Assembly: GCA_036567785.1 (NCBI GenBank)
Contig: DATCTV010000043.1
Location: 1-64,000, forward strand
Origin: Desulfomonilia bacterium
Lineage (GTDB): Bacteria > Desulfobacterota > Desulfomonilia > UBA1062
DNA length: 64,000 bases
Reading direction: 5' to 3'
Below the pieces are notes generated by a model. It saw only the letters and a program-made list of their open reading frames with translations. It was not told the origin of the DNA and made no database searches. The position numbers were made by a program, and so were the translations under genes. Below are positions 6,819 to 15,933 of this stretch, one piece after another. Positions within the stretch are counted from its first letter, which is position 1. The number at the start of each line of letters is the position of its first letter.

Positions 6819-8318
6819 TTACCCTTTTGCCGGAGGCGGAAGCTCGGCAACCAGCCTTAAGGACACCGACAGCTCGTCGAGCTGGAAGTGAGGCTTGAGG
6901 AAAGCCACAGCCCTGTACGCGCCGGGCTTGCCCGGAATCTCCGCCACATCTATCCTCGCCTCTCTCAGGGGCATCTTCGCCTTTGCATCCTGTCCTGCAT
7001 TGTCATCAAGAAGCACATAATTGCTTATCCAGCGGTTAAGGAAATCCTCTGCGTCCTTTCTGGTCATGAAGCTTCCGATCTTGTCCCGCATAATGGATTT
7101 CAGGTAGTGCGCAAACCTCGACACCGCCAGAATGTACTGGAGTTGAGATGAAAGTTTCGCATTGGCGTTGGCCGCATCCGTATCATATGCCTTGGCCTTG
7201 TTCACCGTCTGAGTGCTGAAGAATGCGGCATAGTCGGTACCCTTGCAGTGAACAAGCGGAACGAAACCGAGATCGGCAAGCTCTTTCTCCCGCCTGTCAG
7301 TAATCGCCACCTCGGTCGGGCATTTGAGAGCCACATCTCCGTCATCGGTTTTGAAGGTATGCACCGGCAGTCCCTGTACAAGTCCGCCGCCTTCGACACC
7401 TCTTATGGCCGCGGTCCAGTGGTATTTGGCAAAGGCCTCGGTCAGCCTCGAACCAAGGGCATACGCCGCATTGCCCCACAGATATTTGCTGTGGTCGGTT
7501 CCTGTCACATCCTCTTCGAAATCGAACGTCTCGACCGGCACATTGTCTTTTCCGTATGGCAGCCTCATAAGCACATGCGGCAGCGCCAGGGCGACATATC
7601 TGGAATCTTCCGATTCTCTCAGAGATTTCCATTTTGCATACTCCACACTCTGGAACGTCTTCGCAAGGTCTCTCGGAACACCGATCTCGGTGAAGCTGTC
7701 GAGATTGAACATGTTGGGCGAAGCGGCCGAGATAAATGGAGCATGGGCCGCCGCGGCAACCTGCGATACCTTTTCGAGAAGGGCCATATCCTGAGGGTGA
7801 TTGCTGAACTCGTAATCACCGATCAGCGCTCCGTATGAAGCGCCGCCGAACATGCCGAACTCCTCTTCATATATCTTTTTGAAAAGTGTGGACTGGTCGA
7901 ATTCGCTTGCTTTTTCCATATCTTTAAGGAGGTCGCTCTTTGAAACGTTCATAACCCGAAGCTTCAAAGACTCGCCAGTCTCGCTCTTGTTGACGAGATA
8001 GAAAAGCCCTCTCCACGATCCTTCAAGCTTCTGAAAATCCTGATGGTGCATGACCTCGTTGAGCTGGTCGGATATCAGCTTGTCGATCTGGGCGATGCGG
8101 GCGTTTATCATGGCCTCGGTATCTTTCGACACCGTGATCACGCCTTCCATTATCTGGCTTACAAATTCTGAAAGGATGTCCTTCGCCCTTGCCTTCTGCA
8201 CATCGTCGCGGGCCATTCGCCCTTCGTCGATAATCTTGTCGAGAAGACTCAATTCCTCTTTTTCAACTGTTTTGGTCTCTTTCCGGGTCAATTCCTGATT
8301 ATCAGGCATACTCGCCAC
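6819..8318 (-). CDS. tssC: T6SS contractile sheath large subunit TssC
   Basis: This 499-residue protein is TssC (VipB/ImpD), which polymerises with TssB into the contractile sheath around the Hcp tube. The family blocks DFQKLEGSWRGLFYLV (about residues 94-109), EEFGMFGGASYGALIGDYEF, and the C-terminal HFQLDELSVSLRLVAELP are clear. Length is standard. It follows tssB by about 10 bases. Confidence 0.96.
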   Translation of the reverse strand: MASMPDNQELTRKETKTVEKEELSLLDKIIDEGRMARDDVQKARAKDILSEFVSQIMEGVITVSKDTEAMINARIAQIDKLISDQLNEVMHHQDFQKLEGSWRGLFYLVNKSETGESLKLRVMNVSKSDLLKDMEKASEFDQSTLFKKIYEEEFGMFGGASYGALIGDYEFSNHPQDMALLEKVSQVAAAAHAPFISAASPNMFNLDSFTEIGVPRDLAKTFQSVEYAKWKSLRESEDSRYVALALPHVLMRLPYGKDNVPVETFDFEEDVTGTDHSKYLWGNAAYALGSRLTEAFAKYHWTAAIRGVEGGGLVQGLPVHTFKTDDGDVALKCPTEVAITDRREKELADLGFVPLVHCKGTDYAAFFSTQTVNKAKAYDTDAANANAKLSSQLQYILAVSRFAHYLKSIMRDKIGSFMTRKDAEDFLNRWISNYVLLDDNAGQDAKAKMPLREARIDVAEIPGKPGAYRAVAFLKPHFQLDELSVSLRLVAELPPPAKG

Positions 8319-8328
8319 CCCCTCCCTA

Positions 8329-8841
8329 TTATTCCTTCTTCTTCATGCCCGCATCGGCGGAAAGCTTCTGCAGTGCGTCGGTCGACGAAATTACATCCTG
8401 GAGAAGCTCGTTGAGATTGTCATTTCCATCCAGTTTGTTCAATAGCTCAGATAGCTTTTTCCTGGTTTCTATAAGCTTCTTGAGCGGATCGATCTGCTCG
8501 GCAACACGCTCCGGGGAAAAATCGTCAAGAGACTTGAATTTAAGCTCGACCGCTATCTTGGAATCATCGTTCGAAAGCTTGTTGTCCACCTTGTATGCGA
8601 GCCTCGGTTTCATGCCTTCCAGCACCTTGTTGAAATTGTCGCGGTCTATTTCCGTGAATTTTCTGTCCTTCAACTTCGGCAGCGGCTCTTCCGGCTTGCC
8701 TGAAAAATCCCCAAGCACGCCCACAACGAACGGTATCTCCTTCATCTCGATGGAGTCCCCGATCTCGACATCATAGGTAATCTGGACCCTCGGGGCCCTG
8801 ACTCTGTCGAGTGTATGCTGCAGACTCTCCTTTTTCGCCAT
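8329..8841 (-). CDS. tssB: T6SS contractile sheath small subunit TssB
   Basis: This 170-residue protein is TssB (VipA/ImpC-type small subunit). The N-terminal RVRAPRVQITYDVEIGD and PFVVGVLGDFSG blocks are diagnostic. The C-terminal helix is where ClpV normally engages VipA-type proteins in characterised systems. It starts 3 bases after the tssA stop and is followed at once by tssC, the usual sheath pair. TagJ, encoded two genes upstream, is known to bind TssB in other species. Confidence 0.96.
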   Translation of the reverse strand: MAKKESLQHTLDRVRAPRVQITYDVEIGDSIEMKEIPFVVGVLGDFSGKPEEPLPKLKDRKFTEIDRDNFNKVLEGMKPRLAYKVDNKLSNDDSKIAVELKFKSLDDFSPERVAEQIDPLKKLIETRKKLSELLNKLDGNDNLNELLQDVISSTDALQKLSADAGMKKKE

Positions 8842-8844
8842 AGC

Positions 8845-10227
8845 TTAACCTCCTGAGTTTATTTGCTCCTTATAGGAAATAGCCTTTGTTATATCCCTTG
8901 TGCAAAGCCTCGGGAACAGATCGTTCCTGGCCTTTGCAAAATCGTCTTCACTTGCCCCTTCCGAGGTCAGGCACTGGTAATATGCATCGATCACTTCGGC
9001 TATCCAGATCGGAGATTCCCACTTTTCAAGACCCAGTTCGTCGATAAGCGCATAAAGCTGTTCGATTACGGGCCTCGCAAGATCCGGCCTCTGCGCCGTG
9101 AGGCTGAGTTTTGCCATGAAGAGTTTGTACCGGTTTTTCTGTCTGATCGACGGAGCCGCCGAGGATGCGTCAAGAAGCTTCTGCAGGGCTTCCTTGATTC
9201 CGCCTGAATTAAGCGTATCGAGCGCATCCTGCCATACAGCCTCTTCCACTCCCGAATTCTCGCCTAAACTTGCCGGTTGAATTATCACCGATACACCTCC
9301 GGCAGGCTGAACAGGAGAAACTGCAGCAGGAGATTTCTTCGCCTTTCCCGGTGAATTCTCTTCCCGGGTCGCATCATAATCCGCTGCTGCCTGTTCAGTC
9401 TCTTTTTTCTGGGCAGGCTCGACACCGCCCTTTTCTTTAAGGATACGTTCAACAAGCCTTAGATTATCGTCTATGGCGCTTCCCAGCTCAGTCAGCCTCG
9501 GAGCGTCTCTGCCGAACTTTTCCTCGACAATGGCGTCAAATTTATCAAATCCGGCTTTACATCTGGCTATTTCCCCGGCAAGAGAGGCATAAAACTGCTT
9601 TGATGACCTTGAAGCCGCCGCGTCGAACTGTTCTCCGGTTATCTTGCCCTCAGAGATTTTTTCTTCACGGGCCTTTTTCTTGTTCTCGTCGATATCTCCA
9701 TACTGGTTCTTGAGGTCCTTTTCAAAACCGACCTGCCTGGATTCCTGCCAGCGGATATAGGAGTAACCTTCCGTAGAAGACGGGTCAGTCAACGGAATTT
9801 CATTTATTGAAGGAGATATCTTGTCGTTTAAAAACGACAGGGGACCCGCCCTGAATTCAAGGTCTCCATCATCGATTGCAGGATATACAGTATCCCAGAA
9901 ATCCGTCAGGAATGATGTCAGTATATCAAATCCTGCGGCAAGTCCCGAAAAGCCTGTCTTCTTTATCAGGGCCTCTATCAGCCAGACCGCAATCTGTATG
10001 TCTTTTGTTCTGTTGGCCAGGGCATCGATTGCTATCCTGATGACCTTTTCCCAGTCAGAGGTTTTCAGGTCGCGCTGCCACTCCCCCTGGTCGAGCGTAT
10101 CATCAGCACGCCTTGCCTCCTTGATCTCCTCGTAAACACCTGAATACCTGAGGTCTTCACCGCTGGGATTCTCTCCTGCAATGGGGGCGATGATCCTGTC
10201 AATGTCCTGCTGTTCAATTTTTTTCAT
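8845..10227 (-). CDS. tssA: T6SS cap/priming protein TssA
   Basis: This 460-residue protein carries the ImpA N-terminal domain (IAGENPSGEDLRYSGVYEE at about residues 16-34, then DWEKVIRIAIDALANRTKDI). A charged, low-complexity linker (about 270-310) follows, then a C-terminal helical domain of the VasJ type (SLTAQRPDLARPVIEQL). TssA proteins coordinate baseplate docking and tube/sheath growth. The long C-terminal extension resembles the longer TssA classes; which class cannot be fixed from sequence alone. Confidence 0.9.
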   Translation of the reverse strand: MKKIEQQDIDRIIAPIAGENPSGEDLRYSGVYEEIKEARRADDTLDQGEWQRDLKTSDWEKVIRIAIDALANRTKDIQIAVWLIEALIKKTGFSGLAAGFDILTSFLTDFWDTVYPAIDDGDLEFRAGPLSFLNDKISPSINEIPLTDPSSTEGYSYIRWQESRQVGFEKDLKNQYGDIDENKKKAREEKISEGKITGEQFDAAASRSSKQFYASLAGEIARCKAGFDKFDAIVEEKFGRDAPRLTELGSAIDDNLRLVERILKEKGGVEPAQKKETEQAAADYDATREENSPGKAKKSPAAVSPVQPAGGVSVIIQPASLGENSGVEEAVWQDALDTLNSGGIKEALQKLLDASSAAPSIRQKNRYKLFMAKLSLTAQRPDLARPVIEQLYALIDELGLEKWESPIWIAEVIDAYYQCLTSEGASEDDFAKARNDLFPRLCTRDITKAISYKEQINSGG

Positions 10228-10237
10228 AACTTTTCAA

Positions 10238-11041
10238 TCATTCCTTATGAGGAAAATTAAAGACGATTTCCGCTAGTTCAAGAAGCGGTACGTCATTTTG
10301 TCCGATTTGAATCACATGCTGTCCCAGACCTTTGGAGAAATTCCCGCCGAGATCTTCCCATTCAGTCATCCGCCCCAGCCTTATTTCCGGAGATTTACTG
10401 AATTCAGAACCCGGATATAAAACAGGGAGATTGCAGTTTGCAGTAAGACCTTCCCATGTAGTGATGCTTGCAGGAATCCAGATAAGGTCCAGAAGGCTCT
10501 TCGGTTTTGCAACAACAAGCTCTCTTATTGCTTCGAAAGGAATCCACACATATCTGTCATGCACGAATGCCTCTAGGAAGAATTCCAGCACCGAGTCCGT
10601 GTCCTTGATGCCCAGGAATTCTTTATCTCCAATCTTCCCTGAAAGCCCCGGCCTCATGCCTGCCGCATCGTCGAACAGTTTTCGTGCCTTTTTCAGTTCA
10701 CCTTCCGCCAGGTTTTTACATGCTTCCCAGTATGCTTCAAAATATGTCGGCGCATCAGTCAGGAATGACGGGAGCCTGCTGAAAAGGCATACCTTCAGCC
10801 TTTCATCCTGCGCCCTCAGAATATCCTTATAAGCGGATACCGCAACAGCTTTTCCTGCATCAATGGTGCTTATCATGTCGAGGTGTTTGAATGCCCTGTC
10901 CCATTCACCGCATAATGCAAGCACCTGAAACATAAGTGTCCGTCTGGCGGTATCGGCAGGCTTTGCTTTGATTTCATCGGTGAGAATTCCACGGGCCTCT
11001 TCAAGCCTGCCGGCTTTTATAAGTTCTGCCGGGCCCATCAT
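10238..11041 (-). CDS. tagJ: T6SS accessory protein TagJ (ImpE/SciE)
   Basis: This 267-residue protein matches ImpE/TagJ. The N-terminal TPR-like half contains LIKAGRLEEARGILTDEI and the signature RRTLMFQVLALCGEWDRA (about residues 34-51). The second half contains YVWIPFEAIRELVV and the closing blocks of the family. TagJ binds the TssB N-terminus and modulates sheath handling in Pseudomonas; that role is inferred here. It precedes tssA by 10 bases. Confidence 0.9.
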   Translation of the reverse strand: MMGPAELIKAGRLEEARGILTDEIKAKPADTARRTLMFQVLALCGEWDRAFKHLDMISTIDAGKAVAVSAYKDILRAQDERLKVCLFSRLPSFLTDAPTYFEAYWEACKNLAEGELKKARKLFDDAAGMRPGLSGKIGDKEFLGIKDTDSVLEFFLEAFVHDRYVWIPFEAIRELVVAKPKSLLDLIWIPASITTWEGLTANCNLPVLYPGSEFSKSPEIRLGRMTEWEDLGGNFSKGLGQHVIQIGQNDVPLLELAEIVFNFPHKE

Positions 11042-11128
11042 AAAAGGATTCCCTCCATGGAGTCATTAAGACCACAACATCCTTTAAAATACAATACAAA
11101 CATCGAAATCCGACACCATTTTCCGGTC

Positions 11129-11815
11129 TTATTCATATGTCAGCAGATTCGATATATCGTTCGGGTCAAGCGGCTTCCTGAAAACGCACAGGCATGACCT
11201 TCCCTGAGTCCCACCTATGAAAACAGCCTCGGGGGAACTGGAATCAGTCTTCTTCAATCCTGCCATATAAACTGAAATCTGTTCGGCCATCCCGTCCTCA
11301 TCTCCCGGGACAAGCGGTATGAAACCGCTGCGGGGAACGTCCGCGCAGCAGCCTGATTTTTCCGGAAAAACGCCCTTGCCTGCAGCAGAAGGCGCACCAA
11401 GTCTTGACAGTCTTGCCTTGAACTCATCAAGGGAGGCGAGTTTCCTTGAAATGATGTATTCGGCCTCGGAGCATACGCCGGCCATTGCTTCAGGAATCGT
11501 TTCCCACTTTTCTTCCCATCCGGTTAGCATTCCGTATCCTGCAACAACCAGGGGATATTCCCTCCCCACGGCATCCCGGCTGTCTTTGAAAATACCGCAC
11601 GAGATCATGTCCTTTCCCCCGCATTTTAAAAAATACCTGTAGGATACATATCTTCTTCCTGCTGACCCTGTTTTCATGAATCCCTTCTCGACAAGGCCGG
11701 AAAATACCTTGAGGCATCCGCTCTGAAAACCTATGGAGATGTAATCTCTAGCAACAGGATGCTTGCCCGTCGCCCCCCACAGCCACACATCAGGTTTTCT
11801 CAGGGAACCCAGCAT
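11129..11815 (-). CDS. tagF: T6SS regulator TagF (ImpM)
   Basis: This 228-residue protein matches the TagF/ImpM family, which represses T6SS assembly after translation, often opposing threonine phosphorylation of an Fha protein. The N-terminal block GATGKHPVARDYI corresponds to the usual GKLPxxGDF pattern, followed by the FLKCGGKDMISCGIF and REYPLVVAGYG blocks. Its start overlaps the tssM end by 16 bases. It has no fused PppA phosphatase domain. Its presence beside FHA-like features elsewhere in the operon hints at post-translational control. Confidence 0.85.
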   Translation of the reverse strand: MLGSLRKPDVWLWGATGKHPVARDYISIGFQSGCLKVFSGLVEKGFMKTGSAGRRYVSYRYFLKCGGKDMISCGIFKDSRDAVGREYPLVVAGYGMLTGWEEKWETIPEAMAGVCSEAEYIISRKLASLDEFKARLSRLGAPSAAGKGVFPEKSGCCADVPRSGFIPLVPGDEDGMAEQISVYMAGLKKTDSSSPEAVFIGGTQGRSCLCVFRKPLDPNDISNLLTYE

Positions 11816-14800
11816 GATGCAATTCTTGCGGGCAGCGCTCCCGGGGCCGTAGCCTCAGCCTGGGCCTGGGCTTCCTTCGCTTTTGCCTTAAGCACGGCTT
11901 CATGCCCGCTGAATCTGTAATGCACCTTGATAAACCTTATCCCCATAGCCCTAAGAGAGGCACTTTTGCCCGGAAATTCAGAGGCGCTGAATGTGCGGCT
12001 TCCTCCTGGAAAGTCCTTGAGGAAAGAAACGAATGCATCGGGGCCTGAATAATTTTTCGTAAGCGTAATACCCCCGACATCGATTGCGAATGTAACTCCG
12101 GTGCACCTCTGCGAGGACCATGTGAACGCCTTCCTGACCGGGTAGTTCATATTGACCAGGGTCTGCAGCTGATCGCACTGGAGTTCCAGATGAGTTGCAT
12201 TCGGCTGTGTCGTAGCACCTTCGTTCGTCTCAGTCGGAAGCCCCTCGACAATGACGGTTGAATCAGGCGGAGGTCCTGAAGGTGCAGCTGAAACGGCCTG
12301 ACCTACACGCGCCCTTGAGAAAAAGCCCTTGAATGCCGCCTCGAACGGTATGGTCCTGCCGATGACCTGTCTGGCTGAATAGCCTCCGCTCACGCTCCTT
12401 GAAACGAACGGGGCGGCCGGTCCTTTTATGAATTTCGTTCCATAGCCCTCGGGCGAAAACATAAGCTGGTTAAGCTGCATGGGATCGCTTATGCCCTGCA
12501 CCTCGACCAGGACTTCCTTCTCCCATATTTCCTGAAGCCTGCAGGCGGTCTCCTGGCATGTATAGGCCCAGATGAAGTTTACCGGACCGCTCACGAGCGA
12601 CCAGAACGGTTCCGTTGAAGGTATCTGGCTTGCGCCCATGAGCATTTTAAATGCATTGACGGCAGGAAGCACCGGAGACTTCGACGGGTCTTCGTTGAAT
12701 GTCTGGCTTGCAGCCTGGAATGCGGCCTGCCTTGACGTGGTTACGATCTGAGCCGCTTTTGCAAGTGATTTTACATATTCATTCAGCGCCTTCGCCTCAT
12801 TGAATTTCGAAGGCATCTTTATCTGTTCGGTCGCACTCGTTACCTCTGACTTGTTCTTGAATTTTTCCTTAAGCTTCTCTACGGTCTCAGCCGCCTTGGA
12901 TACTGCCCCCGTATCCGCAACTGCCGCAACTGCACCGAGGGAGTCTATTTCCATGACAAGCTTCATCCATGCAGGATCATTGCCGGTGCTGTAAGGTTTC
13001 AATTCTCCGGCCATCTTTTTGATAAGGGCGATATACGGACCAGACCCTCCCATTTTCCGGGCTGCCAGTTTCCACTCCTCCTGGCCTTTCAGCCTCTGTT
13101 CCCCCTGTGGAAATACAAGTCCGAAATTATGCCAGGCTTCAAGATAAGCCGTTTTGTACCATGAAACAAACTCCTGTTTTCTGGAAGTGATAAGGACCGG
13201 GTCGGATACAGCCGTTTCCATATCAGCCAGGAAAAGATCCAGTTGCTTTTTACCGTTCGCGGTAAACGCAGGGGCCACCTGCACATCATCAAGCACCGGA
13301 TTGCTGCCCCCCCAGAATGACTTCAGGGTTACCGCATATCCAGGGTACATTTCATTTACCCACCCGGTGACCCAGTGCAGGTCCTGCCTGTTTTTAAGGA
13401 TTACCTCCAGCAGGGATTTGAGGTTTTTCATCTCGCCTTCAAGCCTGGTCTTGTCTTCTTCCCAGACAAGACGCCAGAAATAAAGCCCCATCATCTGTCC
13501 GGATACGTCGCGGTTGTCAATCCCTGGCGCAGTCAAGGCATATTTTTGCGCATCATCAGGGCCAAGGTCATCATTGATCCTGTTCCTGACCATTATCATC
13601 CGGCTTACAATATGTATGGCATAGAGCCCTGTTTCGGATTCCGACCCGGAAACGGAAATATTTGCGACCTCGGCTGAAAGCCGCCTGTCATATGGATTTA
13701 AAAGCATGGAGTCATATGTCCTGCAATACTGCTTCTTTAAAAGCTTCTCGACTTCCCTGCTCTGGGTAAGCCCGAAAGAAGGCATCCACCATGACCTGTT
13801 CTTTTTTTCAATCCTGAATATCGAATCCCTGAACTTCTCCATGTATGATGCATCAGCAGTCATTTCACCCGTTATTGCCGGTTTGTTGAAGAACTCTGCG
13901 GGAACGCCCCTTATAATTCCCAGGTTCCTCACAAATGAGAAACTCAGCAGCCCGCATATGGCTATGCCTATGGCAAGCCACGCCATAAGTCCGAGATTCT
14001 TCGTGAGCCTGTTCCATGCAAGGGCCTGCCTGGTCGGGGTGAAAAGCCCGCGTTCGGATGGCAGGATCGACGCAAAAAAGTCATGCAGGAAAAGTCCTTT
14101 GCTGGTATTGGGCAGCATGTCCCTTTCTTCGATAAGCCCGAGGCTATTCAGGAAATGCGAATATGGGCTGCCCTGCTGCTGTCCGCTCGAGAAGTACAGC
14201 CCTCTGAACATGGGCGTTTCCTGATAGGGATTGACCTCAAACACGCCTTTCAGAAACAAGGCAAGACCCGATTTCATCTTCCTGAATTCTTCAGGGAAAA
14301 GAAGAAGCGCAGGATCAAGTGACTGCGGCTTGTGGAATATAACGAGCCTGAGCGCGGCAAGGCGTTCGGACAACGTGTTCATGGCGCTGTCGATAAATGT
14401 ATTGTATTCCTGTGAAGTATTGTTGTTTATCGCGCCGAATGCCTGATTAAGGCTTTCTTCAGGAAGCTGTCCGGAAAACTGCGTCATACCCTGGATCAGG
14501 TCGCACTTGGTTACAAGAACATAAACCGGGAACTTGCTTCCGAGCACCCTCATAAGTTCGCTGATGCGCTTCTTTATTTCCCTGCCTTCCTCTTCGAGTT
14601 TTTCCGGAGCACTTTCCACAAGGCTGTCTGCGGATACGGTCACTACAAGCCCGCTTAATGGTTCCTTTTTCCTGTATTTCGCGAGCAGGTTGAGGAACTT
14701 CTGCCACTCGTCCCTGTCGCGGCCATCATCAACCGGAATCGCATACCTGCCGGCCGTATCGATTATTATGGCCTGCTCGAAGAACCACCAGTCACAGTTT

Positions 14801-15264
14801 TTTGTACCCGAAAAACCCGATACCCTGTTCATCTCGGCGAATGGCGAGGAAAGCCTTGCGCTTTTTATTGCCGTTGTCTTGCCCGAACCGCTTTCGCCGA
14901 GCACCATATACCAGGGCAGTACATAAAGAGGATTGCCCAGTTTTTTAAGGTGAGAGCCCTTAAGTGCATTTATCGCTTCCCTGAACCTGTCCTGAAGTTC
15001 GGTGAAGTTTTTCTTCTCGTCATCCTTGAGCGTTTTTATGTAGGCCTCATCCTGCTCTATTATGCGGCTTACAAACTCCTGCTCCTTCTTTTTCTTCAAT
15101 ATCTGCCTTACGATGAAGGCGGCCATAGCAAGCCCGGCGAACCCGATCAGGAGGAAGAAACCCACCCACCAGGGCCAGCCGAGAATGAGCACTATCCCGA
15201 ATGAAATAAGACAAACCAGAACTGCAGCCAGAAGGATTATCACATATTTTATCAGGCTTTTCAT
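11800..15264 (-). CDS. tssM: T6SS membrane-complex protein TssM (IcmF)
   Basis: This 1154-residue protein is TssM. Two N-terminal membrane helices (about residues 5-50) precede a cytoplasmic NTPase domain with Walker A GESGSGKTT (123-131) and a DTAGRY motif (169-174). A third helix follows (about 430-455, LMAWLAIGIAICGLLSF), then a large periplasmic part that contacts TssJ. It spans the inner membrane as part of the TssJLM envelope complex. The intact P-loop suggests NTP binding is kept. It lies directly after tssL (1-base gap). Confidence 0.97.
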   Translation of the reverse strand: MKSLIKYVIILLAAVLVCLISFGIVLILGWPWWVGFFLLIGFAGLAMAAFIVRQILKKKKEQEFVSRIIEQDEAYIKTLKDDEKKNFTELQDRFREAINALKGSHLKKLGNPLYVLPWYMVLGESGSGKTTAIKSARLSSPFAEMNRVSGFSGTKNCDWWFFEQAIIIDTAGRYAIPVDDGRDRDEWQKFLNLLAKYRKKEPLSGLVVTVSADSLVESAPEKLEEEGREIKKRISELMRVLGSKFPVYVLVTKCDLIQGMTQFSGQLPEESLNQAFGAINNNTSQEYNTFIDSAMNTLSERLAALRLVIFHKPQSLDPALLLFPEEFRKMKSGLALFLKGVFEVNPYQETPMFRGLYFSSGQQQGSPYSHFLNSLGLIEERDMLPNTSKGLFLHDFFASILPSERGLFTPTRQALAWNRLTKNLGLMAWLAIGIAICGLLSFSFVRNLGIIRGVPAEFFNKPAITGEMTADASYMEKFRDSIFRIEKKNRSWWMPSFGLTQSREVEKLLKKQYCRTYDSMLLNPYDRRLSAEVANISVSGSESETGLYAIHIVSRMIMVRNRINDDLGPDDAQKYALTAPGIDNRDVSGQMMGLYFWRLVWEEDKTRLEGEMKNLKSLLEVILKNRQDLHWVTGWVNEMYPGYAVTLKSFWGGSNPVLDDVQVAPAFTANGKKQLDLFLADMETAVSDPVLITSRKQEFVSWYKTAYLEAWHNFGLVFPQGEQRLKGQEEWKLAARKMGGSGPYIALIKKMAGELKPYSTGNDPAWMKLVMEIDSLGAVAAVADTGAVSKAAETVEKLKEKFKNKSEVTSATEQIKMPSKFNEAKALNEYVKSLAKAAQIVTTSRQAAFQAASQTFNEDPSKSPVLPAVNAFKMLMGASQIPSTEPFWSLVSGPVNFIWAYTCQETACRLQEIWEKEVLVEVQGISDPMQLNQLMFSPEGYGTKFIKGPAAPFVSRSVSGGYSARQVIGRTIPFEAAFKGFFSRARVGQAVSAAPSGPPPDSTVIVEGLPTETNEGATTQPNATHLELQCDQLQTLVNMNYPVRKAFTWSSQRCTGVTFAIDVGGITLTKNYSGPDAFVSFLKDFPGGSRTFSASEFPGKSASLRAMGIRFIKVHYRFSGHEAVLKAKAKEAQAQAEATAPGALPARIASCWVP

Positions 15265-15265
15265 A

Positions 15266-15931
15266 TTAAGGTACCAGTGTATTCGCTATATTGTTAAGGA
15301 CGAAATAGTAAATCCCGTACAAAAACCCGAAGAGAGCGACCGGGATTGAAACGATTATTATGTTCATGAGGCCGTAACCGGGGCCTGAGGAAGCCCTGAC
15401 ACGGGCATTTTCAGCCGGAGGATACGCCTCGGGGAAAAGCTGAGTCTTTTTGAGCGCAGGAACTCCGACGGAACTTCCCATGAGCACTTTAAGGTTGGAA
15501 GTCTTCAGCTGATCGAGCAGAAATCTGTCTCCCTCCTTGCAGTATCTGCCCATGAACCCCATGGCAAGACACAGGTAGTAAACCTCTCTAGCATCGTTAT
15601 TCTGCGGCCCGAGTGCATTGAGCTTTTCAAAAAATATCTCTCCTGCGGCAAGCGTCTGGTAATATTTAAGCTGAAGCGGCTCCTTCTGCCATTTCCCCTT
15701 TTCATTCCAGCCCGAACTCAGAATGGCCTCGTCAATCCAGGCGCACACGGCAAAACGGGCCAGATCGGCATCCTCCGCTCCGAAAGGCTCCAGGGCTTCA
15801 TTGTAGGCGGCTGAAAGCATGCCTTCCACCCGGGACCTTACCTGTTCGAACGGCGGCTGTTTTTTCCCGGCCGATTTCAAAAAATATGCGACATATGCAA
15901 CAAGTTCCATATAGCAGTCGGACAGTCTCAT
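15266..15931 (-). CDS. tssL: T6SS membrane-complex protein TssL (DotU)
   Basis: This 221-residue protein is TssL/DotU, a tail-anchored inner-membrane protein with a cytoplasmic helical bundle and one C-terminal membrane helix (about residues 190-212). DotU hallmarks are AVCAWIDEAILSS and YYLCLAMGFMGRYC. It has no C-terminal OmpA/peptidoglycan-binding domain, so wall anchoring must come from another protein, possibly not in this window. It follows tssK by 2 bases. Confidence 0.94.
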   Translation of the reverse strand: MRLSDCYMELVAYVAYFLKSAGKKQPPFEQVRSRVEGMLSAAYNEALEPFGAEDADLARFAVCAWIDEAILSSGWNEKGKWQKEPLQLKYYQTLAAGEIFFEKLNALGPQNNDAREVYYLCLAMGFMGRYCKEGDRFLLDQLKTSNLKVLMGSSVGVPALKKTQLFPEAYPPAENARVRASSGPGYGLMNIIIVSIPVALFGFLYGIYYFVLNNIANTLVP

Positions 15932-15933
15932 CT

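Noticed and set aside
7248-7838. 196-codon plus-strand ORF inside tssC
   Set aside because: Shadow frame opposite the conserved tssC sequence with no domain or start signal.
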